From: Bradyrhizobium yuanmingense | GTDB lineage: Bacteria > Pseudomonadota > Alphaproteobacteria > Rhizobiales > Xanthobacteraceae | Assembly (NCBI RefSeq): GCF_900094575.1 | Contig: NZ_FMAE01000005.1 | Span: 62,001-126,000, forward strand | Direction of reading: 5' to 3' | DNA length: 64,000 nt | The notes under the pieces: generated by a model | The model's input: the letters and a program-made list of their open reading frames with translations, nothing else | Told to the model about the DNA's origin: nothing | The model's database searches: none | Made by a program: the position numbers and the translations under genes | Shown here: positions 1 through 9,528 of the stretch, piece after piece | Numbering within the stretch: position 1 is the stretch's first letter | Layout of the letters: each line of letters begins with the position of its first letter

Positions 1-1758
1 GCGCTTTGCAATCGTGGCGTGGCGGAGCTGGCGCTGTTCCGGTTCGACCGCGCCAGGGAGAGCTTTGATCGCGCGCTGTTGTTTCAGCCGCGCCACGTCG
101 AAGCGCTGATCGGCAAGGGCGTGGTCAGCATCGAGCTCAAGCGCTACGATGAGGCGGAGGCTGCACTCGCAGCGGCGTTCGCGATCAAGCCCGATTCAGC
201 GAAGATCCTGGCGCAGCGCGGACGCCTCAATTCGTCCCTGTCGCGGCTGGAACAGGCGGCAGCGGACTTCGATGCGGCACTTGCGCTTTCACCCCGGTTC
301 GAGATGGCCTTGCGGGGCAAGGCGGAGGTCTCGCTCAGCCTGGGAAACACCGCACAGGCGATCCTGGCCTGCACGACCTTGCTCGAGCAGAATCCACATT
401 CCACGATCGCATTGGCGTTGCTGAGCTCCTGTTTTGCAAATCAGGGAGAAATCGCGTCCGCAATCGAACATCTCGACGCCGCGTTGGCGATCTCGCCGGA
501 TCCAGACTTGATGGCGCGGAAGATCTACTATCTGGACTTTCTCCCCGACGCCGATTTCACTATCCAGCAGGCGACGCGACGGTCCTGGGGCGAAGCGATC
601 GGTGCCCGCGTGCCGCAGAGGAAGCTCGCCCCCCGGCAGCTCGATCCCGACAGGCGGATCGTGATCGGCTATGTTTCCGCCGAATTCTGGTATCATTCGG
701 CGGCGTTCGGCTTGCTGCCGGTGCTGCGCCATCACGATCATGCCAGCTTCGAGGTCGTCTGCTATTCGTGTTCGCCGACTCAAGATGCGATCACAGCCGA
801 ATTCAAGTCGGCGGCAGACGGCTGGGTCGATGCCTGGCAGATGTTCGACGACGAACTGGCCGATCGTATCGAGGCCGACAAGGTCGATATCCTGATCGAC
901 GTGTCCGGGCACTCGTCGGGCAACAGGCTTCAGATCTTCGCCCGCAAGCCGGCTCCCATACAGGTCACGGGCTTCGGGCACGCGACCGGTACCGGCCTTC
1001 GGACGATGGACTACGTGCTCGCGGACCCTGTCTTCATTCCGCAATCGGCGCGGCATCTGCTGGCCGAAAAGGTCTATGACCTGCCGTGCCTGATCACGAT
1101 CGATCCTATCCTGGATGTGCCGCCTTCGGAGCTTCCCATGCTTCGCAACGGCTACGTCACCTTCGGCGTGTTCAACCGCGTCAACAAGATCTCGGACGAG
1201 GCCATTCGCGTGTGGTCGAACGTGATGCGGGAGGTGGCCGGATCGAAGATCATCATCAAGCATACGCTGCTCGACGATCCCCTGGTGCGCGACGGCCTTC
1301 TCGCGCGCTTTGTCGCCCACGGGATTGCCGAGGAGAGGATCACCTGCCTCGGCTCGTCCGAGCGCGCCGATCATCTGCGAGCCTTCGCGCTGGTCGATAT
1401 TTCGCTCGATCCGTTTCCGCAGAACGGCGGCGTCAGCACCTGGGAATCCCTCTATGCGGGCGTTCCGGTCGTCGCCAAGCTCGGCCACGGCGCATCCTCG
1501 CGCGCCGGCGGCTCCATCGTGGCCGCCGTCGGTCTTGACGACTGGGTGGCCGAGGACGACGAGGGCTACGCCGCGATCGCGTGCAAATTCGCTGCCCAGC
1601 CCGCGCATCTGGCAAGGCTGCGCGCGGAATTGCCGGCCCGGATCGCGGCTTCGGCCGCGGGTAATGTCGAAACCTACACGCGCAGGGTCGAGGAGGGCTA
1701 CCGCAAGTTCTGGCGCGACTATTGTGCCGCGGCCTCGGAAAGCGGGGAGGTCGCTTAA
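1..1758 (+). CDS. TPR / O-GlcNAc transferase (SPINDLY-type) protein, 5' truncated by window edge
   Basis: The reading frame is open from base 1, so the true start lies upstream; a GTG at 19 is only an internal candidate. The first ~190 residues are degenerate tetratricopeptide repeats (for example around 'FDRALLFQPRHVEALIGKG'). The rest resembles the catalytic half of the OGT/SPINDLY family: a 'GYVSAEFWYHSAAFGLLPV' segment, 'DILIDVSGHSSGNRL', 'APIQVTGFGHATGTGL', and a C-terminal 'DPFPQNGGVSTWESLYAGVP' block typical of nucleotide-sugar binding in GT41. Family knowledge: such proteins transfer a sugar from a UDP- or related donor to Ser/Thr of proteins; bacterial substrates are mostly unknown. 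It ends just before a strong hairpin shared with the convergent cysteine synthase gene. The family call is firm, the substrate is not. Confidence 0.85.
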   Translation, partial: ALCNRGVAELALFRFDRARESFDRALLFQPRHVEALIGKGVVSIELKRYDEAEAALAAAFAIKPDSAKILAQRGRLNSSLSRLEQAAADFDAALALSPRFEMALRGKAEVSLSLGNTAQAILACTTLLEQNPHSTIALALLSSCFANQGEIASAIEHLDAALAISPDPDLMARKIYYLDFLPDADFTIQQATRRSWGEAIGARVPQRKLAPRQLDPDRRIVIGYVSAEFWYHSAAFGLLPVLRHHDHASFEVVCYSCSPTQDAITAEFKSAADGWVDAWQMFDDELADRIEADKVDILIDVSGHSSGNRLQIFARKPAPIQVTGFGHATGTGLRTMDYVLADPVFIPQSARHLLAEKVYDLPCLITIDPILDVPPSELPMLRNGYVTFGVFNRVNKISDEAIRVWSNVMREVAGSKIIIKHTLLDDPLVRDGLLARFVAHGIAEERITCLGSSERADHLRAFALVDISLDPFPQNGGVSTWESLYAGVPVVAKLGHGASSRAGGSIVAAVGLDDWVAEDDEGYAAIACKFAAQPAHLARLRAELPARIAASAAGNVETYTRRVEEGYRKFWRDYCAAASESGEVA

Positions 1759-1761
1759 GCC

Positions 1762-1801
1762 GGCCGAACCGCGCAGATTTTGTGGATCTGCGCCTTCGGC
1801 C
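1762..1801. terminator. Long stem-loop between convergent genes, probable bidirectional terminator
   Basis: Outer arms GGCCGAA / TTCGGCC and inner arms GCGCAGAT / ATCTGCGC enclose a 7-nt loop (TTTGTGG). It lies in the 61-bp gap between the stop codons of the OGT-like gene and cysK. There is no long T tract on either side, so it is a hairpin-dominated terminator by position and structure; its activity is inferred. Confidence 0.6.
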
Positions 1802-1819
1802 CGATGATGCGTGTGACGA

Positions 1820-2854
1820 TCAGACGAAGGGCGGCTTGATGTTGCTGCGCTTCTCCAGCCATTCCGGCACCGGCAGGTTCTTGGCGCGCATGAAGTCGGC
1901 GTTGAACAGCTTGGACAGATAGCGGCTGCCGGAATCGCACAGCACGGTGACGATCGTCTTGCCGGGCCCGAGCTGCTTCGCAAGCCGCATCGCGCCGACG
2001 ACATTGATGCCCGTCGAGCCGCCGAGGCACAGACCTTCGTGCTGGAGCAGCTCGTAGATCGCACTGACGGCGTCGGTGTCGGGAATGAGATAGGCATCGT
2101 CGACCTTGGCAGTTTCGACGATCGCTGTGGCGCGGTTGAGGCCGATGCCCTCCGTGATCGAGCCGCCCGGCGTCGCCTTGGGATCGCCGGTCCTGAAATA
2201 TTCGTACATGCCGGCGCCATGCGGATCGGCGCAGGCGATGCGGATGTTCTTGTTCTTCTCCTTCAAATAGCGGCTGACGCCGGCCAGCGTGCCGCCGCTG
2301 CCGACCGAGCAGACGAAGCCGTCGACCTTGCCGCCGGTCTGCTCCCAGATCTCAGGCCCCGTGGATTCGTAATGTGCCTTGGCGTTGTCCAGGTTGTTCC
2401 ATTGGTCGGCGAACAGCACGCCATTGGGCTCGGTCTTGCGCAGCTCGTCGGCGAGCCGCCGGCCAACATGCTGGTAGTTGTTGGGGTTGGCGTAGGGAAG
2501 GGCCGGCACCTCGATCAGCTCGGCACCGCAAAGCTTCAGGAAATCCTTCTTCTCCTGGCTCTGCGTCTCCGGGATCACGATCAGGGTGCGGTAGCCGCGC
2601 GCGCTCGCAACCACGGCAAGGCCGATGCCGGTATTGCCGGCGGTCGCTTCCACCACCAGCCCGCCGGGCTTCAGCTCGCCGCGCTTCTCGGCCTCCAGGA
2701 TCATCCATTTCCCGGCGCGGTCCTTCACCGACTGACCGGGATTCATGAACTCGGCCTTGCCCAGGATGGTGCAGCCGGTCAATTCCGAAGCCTGCTTGAG
2801 CTTGATCAGGGGGGTGTTGCCGATGGCTTCGACAACGTCGTTGCGAATGGTCAT
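1820..2854 (-). CDS. cysK: Cysteine synthase A (O-acetylserine sulfhydrylase)
   Basis: This is a 344-residue PLP enzyme of the cysteine synthase / cystathionine beta-synthase family. The N-terminus 'IGNTPLIKLKQASELTG' is the family signature; 'NPGQSVKDRAG' carries the PLP-binding lysine; 'EATAGNTGIGLA' binds the substrate carboxylate and 'CSVGSGGTLAGV' the PLP phosphate. It forms L-cysteine from O-acetylserine and sulfide in the cytoplasm. The frame continues 70 codons upstream, but the start is placed at the ATG of 'MTIRNDVVEAIGNTPL' because family homology begins there and the upstream codons look like non-coding translation. The gene is a single unit, convergent with the OGT-like gene. The C-terminal extension after the core is a little longer than in E. 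coli CysK. Confidence 0.93.
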   Translation of the reverse strand: MTIRNDVVEAIGNTPLIKLKQASELTGCTILGKAEFMNPGQSVKDRAGKWMILEAEKRGELKPGGLVVEATAGNTGIGLAVVASARGYRTLIVIPETQSQEKKDFLKLCGAELIEVPALPYANPNNYQHVGRRLADELRKTEPNGVLFADQWNNLDNAKAHYESTGPEIWEQTGGKVDGFVCSVGSGGTLAGVSRYLKEKNKNIRIACADPHGAGMYEYFRTGDPKATPGGSITEGIGLNRATAIVETAKVDDAYLIPDTDAVSAIYELLQHEGLCLGGSTGINVVGAMRLAKQLGPGKTIVTVLCDSGSRYLSKLFNADFMRAKNLPVPEWLEKRSNIKPPFV

Positions 2855-3463
2855 GTCGGGGAAAATCACTACCAAGGGGTTGATCGGCTTTGGCCCGAAC
2901 CTAGTGCTTGGGAGGCCAAAGGGGAAGGCTTTTGCGCTGCGGCGAACCCGACCGAAACGCCCGCGGAAACAGTGATATGCCTGCAGTAGGAAATGGCCCA
3001 ACCCCGGCCCGTGCACGAAACGATTGCGCTCCCGATCAACGTTGTTGCGACCAATTCTTGCCACGGGCGAAACGGGTCGCGACAGGGCGCGTGTCCTGTT
3101 CGCGGGGGATGCGGTTGTCCCTCGGTGGTAAGAACCTCAGCCGCCGAACCCTGCAGCAACGGGTGTGGCCGCGATATCACATGAAATCTTGGTAAGCTTG
3201 CTTACGTTTCCCAATGTTTCGCAATGAAGAAAGTCTCTGCAAGACAGGCGCTTTTCGCATTCTTGTCAGTTCGCTCCCGCCTCGTTGGCACGCGCATCTC
3301 GCAATTGCGGCACTGTCCCGCCGTTCCGCGCCCGGCTAGTATGAAGCTCAGGTTCCGCAGAAAGCATCATCACTGTGAGCGCGTCGTCCAAAGCCTCCCG
3401 ACCATCCCGCCGCGAATCGGTTAATCCGGCAGCGTTGCGGCGGCTTGATCTGCTCGGCGGGGG
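2855..3463. other. Intergenic region upstream of cysK and the efflux operon
   Basis: About 600 bases separate the divergent cysK and RND efflux operon starts. Several short open frames occur on both strands (for example 3224-3424), but none has a good ribosome-binding site or a recognisable product. The only clear structure is a 14-bp perfect palindrome at 3192-3205. Promoters for both directions must lie here, but I could not assign them confidently. Confidence 0.5.
3192..3205. promoter_or_regulatory. 14-bp perfect palindrome, possible operator
   Basis: GTAAGCTTGCTTAC reads the same on both strands. It lies ~260 bp upstream of the first efflux gene and ~340 bp from cysK. Such palindromes are typical operators for TetR-like repressors of RND pumps, but no regulator gene lies nearby, so the role is inference only. 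Confidence 0.3.
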
Positions 3464-4948
3464 GTGGATGTGACACAGCAAGTTCCAGTGATCGCCTCGC
3501 GGCGGTCTCTCGGTTCTGCATTCGGAACGCTGCGCGCGGCGCGATGGATTGCGGTGCTGTGCCTCGCCGCCGGCTCGGGGGCCTGCGTGCTGACCCAGGA
3601 TCTTCCCGATCCCGCGCTCGACGTTCCCACGCATTACAAATATGCCGGTAAAGGCGACGCGCCGCCGTCGCTGGATTGGTGGCGCGGCTTCCGCTCTGCG
3701 GAGCTCGCGCAGCTGATGGAGGAGGCGCAGACCGTCAATCTCGACATCGCCGCGGCCGTGGCGCGCATCGTCCAGGCCGACGCCCAGGCGCGGCAGGCCG
3801 GCGCGGCGCTGCTGCCGAGTGTCTCGACAGGCGGATCCGAAACCTATTCGCGCACATCGGGCTCGAGCGCTTCGGGACTGTCCATCGGCGGACGCGAGGT
3901 CGTCAATTATTCGGCCTCGCTGAGCGCGAGCTATCAGCTCGATTTCTGGGGCCAGAACCGCGACGCGCTGCAATCGGCAGAGGAGACGGCGAACGCCAAC
4001 CGTTTCGATCGAGACACGGTCGCGCTGACCACGCTCGCCGCCGTCGCCAACGCCTATTTCCAGGTGCTGGCCTCGCAGGACCGCATCAGGACCTCACAGC
4101 GCAACATCGCGAGCGCGCAGCGCATCCTCGACGCGGTGAGGGAGCGCCGCAGGGCCGGCACCGGCACCGATCTCGACGTCGCCCAGCAGGAGAGCGTGCT
4201 GGCGAACCAGAAGGCGCTGGTGCCGCCGTTGCGCCAGACGCTGGACCAGAACGTCAACGCGCTCGCCGTGCTGGTGTCGCGGCCGCCGGAGAGCGTGCGC
4301 GTGCACGGCGGCTCTCTAGACCGGATCGCGATCCCGCGCGTGACGCCCGGCCTGCCGTCGGAGTTGCTGACGCAGCGGCCGGACATCCGCCGACAGGAGG
4401 CGCAGCTCGCCTCGGCCACCGCCAACATCGGCAATGCCCGCGCACAGTTCTTTCCGACCATCCAGCTCACCGGCAATGGCGGCTACCAGAGCTCGGCGCT
4501 GGTCTCGCTGTTCCAGCCGCATGCGGCCTTCTTCCAGCTCGTCGGCAGCGCGACACAGCCGATCTTCGACGGCGGCAGGATCCTCGGCAATTTCGAGTTG
4601 GCCAAGGCGCGGCAGGACGAGCTGCTGCAAACCTATCGCAAGACCATCGTCCAGGCCTTTGCCGACGTCGACAACGCCCTGTTCTCGATCAAGCAGACCA
4701 CGATCAGGCTGCAATTGCAGCGCGACGTCGTCGCCGCCTCGCGTCGCGCCTTCGATCTTTCCGAGCAGCAATTGCGTGCCGGCACCGCCGACATCGTCAC
4801 AGTGCTCAACACCCAACTGACCCTGTTCCAGGCGGAAGACGCGTTGTGGCAGGCCCAACTCGCACGGCTTCTGGCCATCGTCAGCCTGTACCAGGCGCTC
4901 GGCGGCGGCTGGGAGCCGCGAATGGAGAAACCGGTCAATGCTCTTTAA
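3464..4948 (+). CDS. RND efflux outer-membrane lipoprotein, NodT family
   Basis: A 494-residue TolC-like outer-membrane factor. After a basic N-terminus, a hydrophobic segment ends in 'LAAGSGAC', a lipobox-like sequence, so the mature protein is probably lipid-anchored. The 'DWWRGFRSAELAQLMEEAQ' start and the repeated helical 'QRPDIRRQEAQLASATANIGNARAQFFP'-type region (split here for length: 'QRPDIRRQEAQL', 'ANIGNARAQFFP') are characteristic of the NodT/OprM family. It would form the trimeric exit duct for the pump encoded by the next three genes. The start is GTG with a G-rich stretch in front. Its 3' end overlaps the adaptor gene by 11 bp, which indicates translational coupling. The exported substrate cannot be read from sequence. 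Confidence 0.9.
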   Translation: MDVTQQVPVIASRRSLGSAFGTLRAARWIAVLCLAAGSGACVLTQDLPDPALDVPTHYKYAGKGDAPPSLDWWRGFRSAELAQLMEEAQTVNLDIAAAVARIVQADAQARQAGAALLPSVSTGGSETYSRTSGSSASGLSIGGREVVNYSASLSASYQLDFWGQNRDALQSAEETANANRFDRDTVALTTLAAVANAYFQVLASQDRIRTSQRNIASAQRILDAVRERRRAGTGTDLDVAQQESVLANQKALVPPLRQTLDQNVNALAVLVSRPPESVRVHGGSLDRIAIPRVTPGLPSELLTQRPDIRRQEAQLASATANIGNARAQFFPTIQLTGNGGYQSSALVSLFQPHAAFFQLVGSATQPIFDGGRILGNFELAKARQDELLQTYRKTIVQAFADVDNALFSIKQTTIRLQLQRDVVAASRRAFDLSEQQLRAGTADIVTVLNTQLTLFQAEDALWQAQLARLLAIVSLYQALGGGWEPRMEKPVNAL

Positions 4949-6341
4949 GCCGGACACCAAGCAAGGCGCGCGAGAGGGGACAGCGAAGCGATCGCGCGGC
5001 CGCAGCTTCGTCATGACCCTGATCACGCTCGCGATCCTTGGCGGCCTTGGTTACGTCGGCTGGATTGCAATGCAGCAGCAGCAGGCAAACAACCGCAATC
5101 AGCGCCCCGATCTACCGGTGCCGGTGCTGGCGGCGAGCCCGCGCATCCAGGACGTGCCGGTTTATCTCGACGGCGTCGGCGCGATCCGCGCGCTCAACAC
5201 CGTAACCGTGCGCTCGCAGGTCGACGGCAAGCTGATCGCGGTCAACTTCACGGAAGGCCAGGACGTCAAGAAGGGCGACGTGCTCGGCGAGATCGATCCG
5301 GCGATCTATCAGGCGCAGTACGACCAGGCGGTTGCCAAGAAGGCGCAGGATCAGGCCCAGCTCGCCAACCAACGCATCGACCTCGCGCGCTACGAGCAGC
5401 TCGCTGCCTCCAACGCCGGCTCCAAGCAGCAGGCCGACACCCAGCGTGCGCTGGTCGCGCAGACCGAGGCGCTCGTCAAAGCCGACCAGGCTGCGATCGA
5501 CAACGCGGCGGCGACGCTGAGCTACACCAAGATCGTGGCGCCGATCTCGGGCCGCGTTGGCCTGCGCCTGGTCGACCAGGGCAACATCATCCATGCCTCC
5601 GACACCACGGGCCTCGTGGTGATCACGCAATTGCAGCCGATCGCGGTGTGGTTCAGCCTGCCGCAACAGCAGATCATGCGCGTCAACGCGGCGGCGGCGA
5701 AGGGGCCGCTCGCGGTCGACGTGTTCGGCAATGACGGCGTCACGGTGATCGATACTGGCAAGCTCACCGGCATCGACAACCAGGTCGACCAGACCACCGG
5801 CACGCTCAAGCTCAAGGCCGAATTCCCCAATGCCAATTACCAGCTCTGGCCGGGCCAGTTCGTCAATGTCCGCCTCAAGGTCGAGACCTTGACGCAGGCG
5901 CTGGTGGTGCCGACCTCGGCGGTGCAGCGCGGCCCGATCGGCACTTTCAGCTACGTCATCGGCGCGGACAACATCGTCTCGGCCAAGCCCGTGACGGTGA
6001 CCCAGCAGAACGAGCATGACGCCGTGATCGCGAGCGGCCTGTCGGCGAGCGAGAGGGTGGTCACCACGGGCTTCGCAAATCTGTCCGACGGCTCCAAGGT
6101 GATCGTCGGCCGCGATGACCAGACTCCGTCGGCCGATCTTGCCCCACGCAAGCGCTCGCGCGCACCGGACGCCCAGAAGAAGGATGGTGCTAACGAAGGC
6201 CAGAAGGACGGGCAGAAGGACGGCCAAGCCAAGGACGGCGAGTTGCGCGCCAAGCGCAAGAGCAGTGAAGGCGACCAGAAGGGGCAGACGGGACCGGCGC
6301 CGGGGCCGGGGGCATCGGAAAGTGGAGCCAAGCAGCCATGA
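4938..6341 (+). CDS. RND efflux periplasmic adaptor (membrane fusion protein), MdtA-like
   Basis: A 467-residue adaptor with one N-terminal membrane anchor (about residues 30-50). The lipoyl/barrel-sandwich motif 'VRSQVDGKLIAVNFTEGQDVKKGD' (read as 'VRSQVDGKLIAV' then 'FTEGQDVKKGDVLGEIDP') is diagnostic. A coiled-coil hairpin ('QYDQAVAKKAQDQAQLANQ') and the second lipoyl half 'YTKIVAPISGRVGLRLVDQG' follow. It links the inner-membrane pump to the outer-membrane factor. The last ~70 residues are an unusual hydrophilic tail rich in Lys, Asp, Gln and Gly with repeated 'QKDG' units; I know no function for it. Overlap with the gene upstream and a 37-bp gap to the pump gene show a single operon. Confidence 0.92.
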   Translation: MLFKPDTKQGAREGTAKRSRGRSFVMTLITLAILGGLGYVGWIAMQQQQANNRNQRPDLPVPVLAASPRIQDVPVYLDGVGAIRALNTVTVRSQVDGKLIAVNFTEGQDVKKGDVLGEIDPAIYQAQYDQAVAKKAQDQAQLANQRIDLARYEQLAASNAGSKQQADTQRALVAQTEALVKADQAAIDNAAATLSYTKIVAPISGRVGLRLVDQGNIIHASDTTGLVVITQLQPIAVWFSLPQQQIMRVNAAAAKGPLAVDVFGNDGVTVIDTGKLTGIDNQVDQTTGTLKLKAEFPNANYQLWPGQFVNVRLKVETLTQALVVPTSAVQRGPIGTFSYVIGADNIVSAKPVTVTQQNEHDAVIASGLSASERVVTTGFANLSDGSKVIVGRDDQTPSADLAPRKRSRAPDAQKKDGANEGQKDGQKDGQAKDGELRAKRKSSEGDQKGQTGPAPGPGASESGAKQP

Positions 6342-6378
6342 TCCCGACAACAGCCGCTTGAAGCGGCAGGCATAACCC

Positions 6379-9300
6379 ATGGGTGTCTCCGAACCCTTCA
6401 TCCGCCGGCCGATCGCGACCTCGCTGCTCGGCATCGCGCTTCTGATCGGCGGGCTGCTCGGCTATTTCGCACTCCCGGTCTCGGCGCTGCCGCAGGTCGA
6501 TTTCCCGACCGTGCAGGTGACGACGCAGCTGCCGGGCGCGAGTCCGGACGTGATCGCCTCGCTGATCACCGCGCCGCTGGAGCGGCAGCTCGGGCAGATC
6601 CCGTCGCTCTCGGCGATGAACTCGACGAGCTCGTTCGGCGTCAGCCAGATCTCGCTGCAGTTCGAGCTCAACCGCGACATCGACGGGGCGACGCAGGACG
6701 TGCAGGCCGCGATCAATGCCGCCGCGGGCGTGCTGCCGAGGACGCTGCCTTACCCGCCGACCTACGCCAAGGTGAACCCGGCGGATGCGCCGGTGATGAC
6801 GCTGGCGCTGCGCTCGGACACGATCTCGCTGCGGGTGATGAGCGACATCGCCGACACCATTCTGGCGCAACGTTTGAGCCAGATCTCCGGCGTCGGGCGC
6901 GTGTCCGTGCTGGGCGGGTTGAAGCCGGCCGTGCGCATCCAGGCCGATCTGGCCCGCCTTGCAGCCTACGGCATCGCGATGGAAGATCTGCGCACCGCGA
7001 TCGCCAATGCCAATGTCTCGGGGCCGAAAGGCTCGCTCGACGGCGCGCAGCAATCCTACATCATCGCCGCCAACGACCAGATCGCGGCGGCTGAAGCCTA
7101 CAAGCCCGTCATCATCGCCTATCGCAACGGCTCGCCGGTGACCATTGCCGACGTCGCCCAGATCGTCGACGGCCTCGAGAACGACCGCACCGGCGGCTGG
7201 TACCAGGGCACGCCGGCGGTCATCCTCGACATCCAGCGCCAGCCCGGCGCCAACGTCATCGACGTCGTCAGCCAGATCCGCGCCGAGATGCCGAAACTGC
7301 AGCGCGCGATCCCGGCCGGCGTGAATCTCACCATCGTCTCCGATCGCACCGTCACCATCCGCGCCTCGGTGCGCGACGTACAATTCACGCTGGTCCTTGC
7401 CGTCGTGCTGGTGACGCTGGTGGTGCTGCTGTTCCTGCGTTCGTTGCGCGCGACCGTGATCGCCGGCGTCGCGCTGCCGCTGTCGCTGATCACGAGCTTC
7501 GGCATCATGTATTTTGCCGGCTTCAGTCTCGACAATCTGTCGCTGATGGCGCTCACGATTGGCACCGGATTCGTTGTCGACGATGCCATCGTGATGATCG
7601 AGAACATCGTGCGCCACATGGAGAATGGCGACGGCGCGATGGAAGCCTCGCGCAAGGGCGCCAGCGAGATCGGCTTCACCGTGATCTCGCTGACGGTGTC
7701 GCTGATTGCGGTCTTCATCCCGCTCCTGTTCATGTCGGGCCTGGTCGGGCGCATGTTCCGCGAATTCGCGCTGACCTTGACGATTGCGGTCGTGACGTCG
7801 GCGGTGGTCTCGCTGACGCTGACGCCGATGATGTGCTCGCGGCTGCTCAAGCACGCGCACGAGGAGCTGGCCGTGCCGGGACTGGCCGCGATCAGCCGCT
7901 TCATCGACCGCACGGTCGACGCCTATCACGGATCGCTGTTGTGGGTGCTGGAGCGCCAGCGCGCCACGCTGGTCGTGACCTTCGTTACGCTGATCGCGAC
8001 CCTGGTGCTCTATGTCGTCGCGCCCAAGGGCTTCCTGCCGCTGCAGGACACCGCGTCGATCACGGCGGTGACGGAGGCGGGGCCCGACGTGTCGTTTGCG
8101 GAAATGAAGAGGCGGCAGGCCGAGGCGGCCGAGGCCATCAGGGCCGACCCTGATGTGGTCGGCGTGGTCTCGGTGATCGGTGCGGGCTCCGTCAACCCGA
8201 CCACCAATGTCGGCCGCCTCGTCATGAGCTTGCGGCCGCGCGGCGAGCGCCGCGACGATGTCAGCGTGGTCGTGACCCGGTTGAAGGAGCGGGTCTCCGG
8301 CATCCCCGGCATGACCGTCTATTTCCAGCCGGTGCAAGACGTGCAGATATCGACCCAGTCGAGCCGCTCGCAATACCAGTACACGCTGACCGGTACCGAT
8401 GCGACGCTGGTCTCGGAATGGGCGCGCAAGCTGGTTGCGGAGATGCGGCGCGATCCCTTGTTCCGGGATGTCTCCTCCGAGGCGCAGGAGGGCGGCCTGC
8501 GGGCGCAGCTCGATGTCGACCGCACGCGCGCCGGCCAGCTCGGCGTGAGCCTGCAAGCAATCACCGACACGCTGAACGATGCCTTCGCGCAGCGGCAGAT
8601 CTCGACCATCTACGGTCAGGCCAACCAGTACCGGGTGGTGCTGGAGGCGCTGCCGATGTATCAGCGCGATCCCTCGATCCTGTCGAAGCTCTATCTGCCG
8701 GGTGCCGCGAGCGCCACCGCGGGCGCGCCCAATGCCCAGGTGCCGCTGTCGGCCGTGGCGACGCTGAAGCGGACCACGGCGCCGCTCGCGATCTCGCATC
8801 AGGCGCAATTCCCGTCGGTGTCGCTCAGCTTCAACCTGGCGCCGGGCGCGGCGCTCGGCGATGCCGTCGAAGCCGTAAAGGTGATCGAGACCCGCATCGG
8901 CATGCCGGGCAGTATCGTCGGCGTCTATGCCGGCGACGCCGCCGAATTCGCCAAGGCACTCGCCGGCCAGCCCTGGCTGCTGCTCGCCGCCGTCATCACG
9001 ATCTACATCGTGTTAGGGGTGCTCTACGAGAGCTATATCCATCCGATCACGATCCTGTCGACGCTGCCCTCGGCCGGCGTCGGCGCCATCCTGGCACTGA
9101 TGCTGTGCGGACAGGACCTCTCGGTGATCGGCCTGATTGGCATCATCCTCTTGATGGGCATCGTCAAGAAGAACGCGATCATGATGATCGACTTTGCGCT
9201 CGAGGCCGAGCGCGGGCGGGGCATGTCGCCCAGTGAAGCCATCGTGCAGGCCTGTCTGTTGCGCTTCCGTCCGATCACGATGACGACGTTGGCGGCGCTG

Positions 9301-9528
9301 TTCGGGGCGCTGCCGCTCGCGATCGAAAGCGGCACCGGCGCCGAGCTGCGCTTTCCGCTCGGCATCTCCATCATCGGCGGCCTGCTGCTCAGCCAGCTCC
9401 TGACACTTTACACGACGCCCGTGATCTATCTGGCGCTCGATCGCATCAACCGTCGCCTCGAGCAGGCGCTGCCGCCGGCTGGATCCGGCGGCCCGCCGGT
9501 CGCCGGCGCGACCGAGGGGATGCAGTGA
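6379..9528 (+). CDS. RND multidrug efflux pump, inner-membrane permease (MdtB-like)
   Basis: A 1049-residue RND (HAE1) transporter, the normal length. It begins 'SEPFIRRPIATSLL' as in MdtB/MdtC. It has the 12-helix arrangement with two large periplasmic loops, the paired aspartates of helix 4 in 'GFVVDDAIVMIEN' and the helix-10 lysine in 'VKKNAIMMIDFALE', which form the proton relay. It would drive drug/proton antiport across the inner membrane, feeding the adaptor and outer-membrane duct. Its stop codon overlaps the next pump gene's start (TGATG), so the two pumps are probably made together and may form a mixed trimer as known for MdtBC; that is inference from the family. Confidence 0.93.
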   Translation: MGVSEPFIRRPIATSLLGIALLIGGLLGYFALPVSALPQVDFPTVQVTTQLPGASPDVIASLITAPLERQLGQIPSLSAMNSTSSFGVSQISLQFELNRDIDGATQDVQAAINAAAGVLPRTLPYPPTYAKVNPADAPVMTLALRSDTISLRVMSDIADTILAQRLSQISGVGRVSVLGGLKPAVRIQADLARLAAYGIAMEDLRTAIANANVSGPKGSLDGAQQSYIIAANDQIAAAEAYKPVIIAYRNGSPVTIADVAQIVDGLENDRTGGWYQGTPAVILDIQRQPGANVIDVVSQIRAEMPKLQRAIPAGVNLTIVSDRTVTIRASVRDVQFTLVLAVVLVTLVVLLFLRSLRATVIAGVALPLSLITSFGIMYFAGFSLDNLSLMALTIGTGFVVDDAIVMIENIVRHMENGDGAMEASRKGASEIGFTVISLTVSLIAVFIPLLFMSGLVGRMFREFALTLTIAVVTSAVVSLTLTPMMCSRLLKHAHEELAVPGLAAISRFIDRTVDAYHGSLLWVLERQRATLVVTFVTLIATLVLYVVAPKGFLPLQDTASITAVTEAGPDVSFAEMKRRQAEAAEAIRADPDVVGVVSVIGAGSVNPTTNVGRLVMSLRPRGERRDDVSVVVTRLKERVSGIPGMTVYFQPVQDVQISTQSSRSQYQYTLTGTDATLVSEWARKLVAEMRRDPLFRDVSSEAQEGGLRAQLDVDRTRAGQLGVSLQAITDTLNDAFAQRQISTIYGQANQYRVVLEALPMYQRDPSILSKLYLPGAASATAGAPNAQVPLSAVATLKRTTAPLAISHQAQFPSVSLSFNLAPGAALGDAVEAVKVIETRIGMPGSIVGVYAGDAAEFAKALAGQPWLLLAAVITIYIVLGVLYESYIHPITILSTLPSAGVGAILALMLCGQDLSVIGLIGIILLMGIVKKNAIMMIDFALEAERGRGMSPSEAIVQACLLRFRPITMTTLAALFGALPLAIESGTGAELRFPLGISIIGGLLLSQLLTLYTTPVIYLALDRINRRLEQALPPAGSGGPPVAGATEGMQ

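Noticed and set aside
2039..2989. 316-residue plus-strand frame opposite cysK
   Set aside because: Antisense shadow of a confident cysK gene.
3224..3424. 66-residue plus-strand frame between cysK and the efflux operon
   Set aside because: No ribosome-binding site, biased composition, no resemblance to known small proteins.
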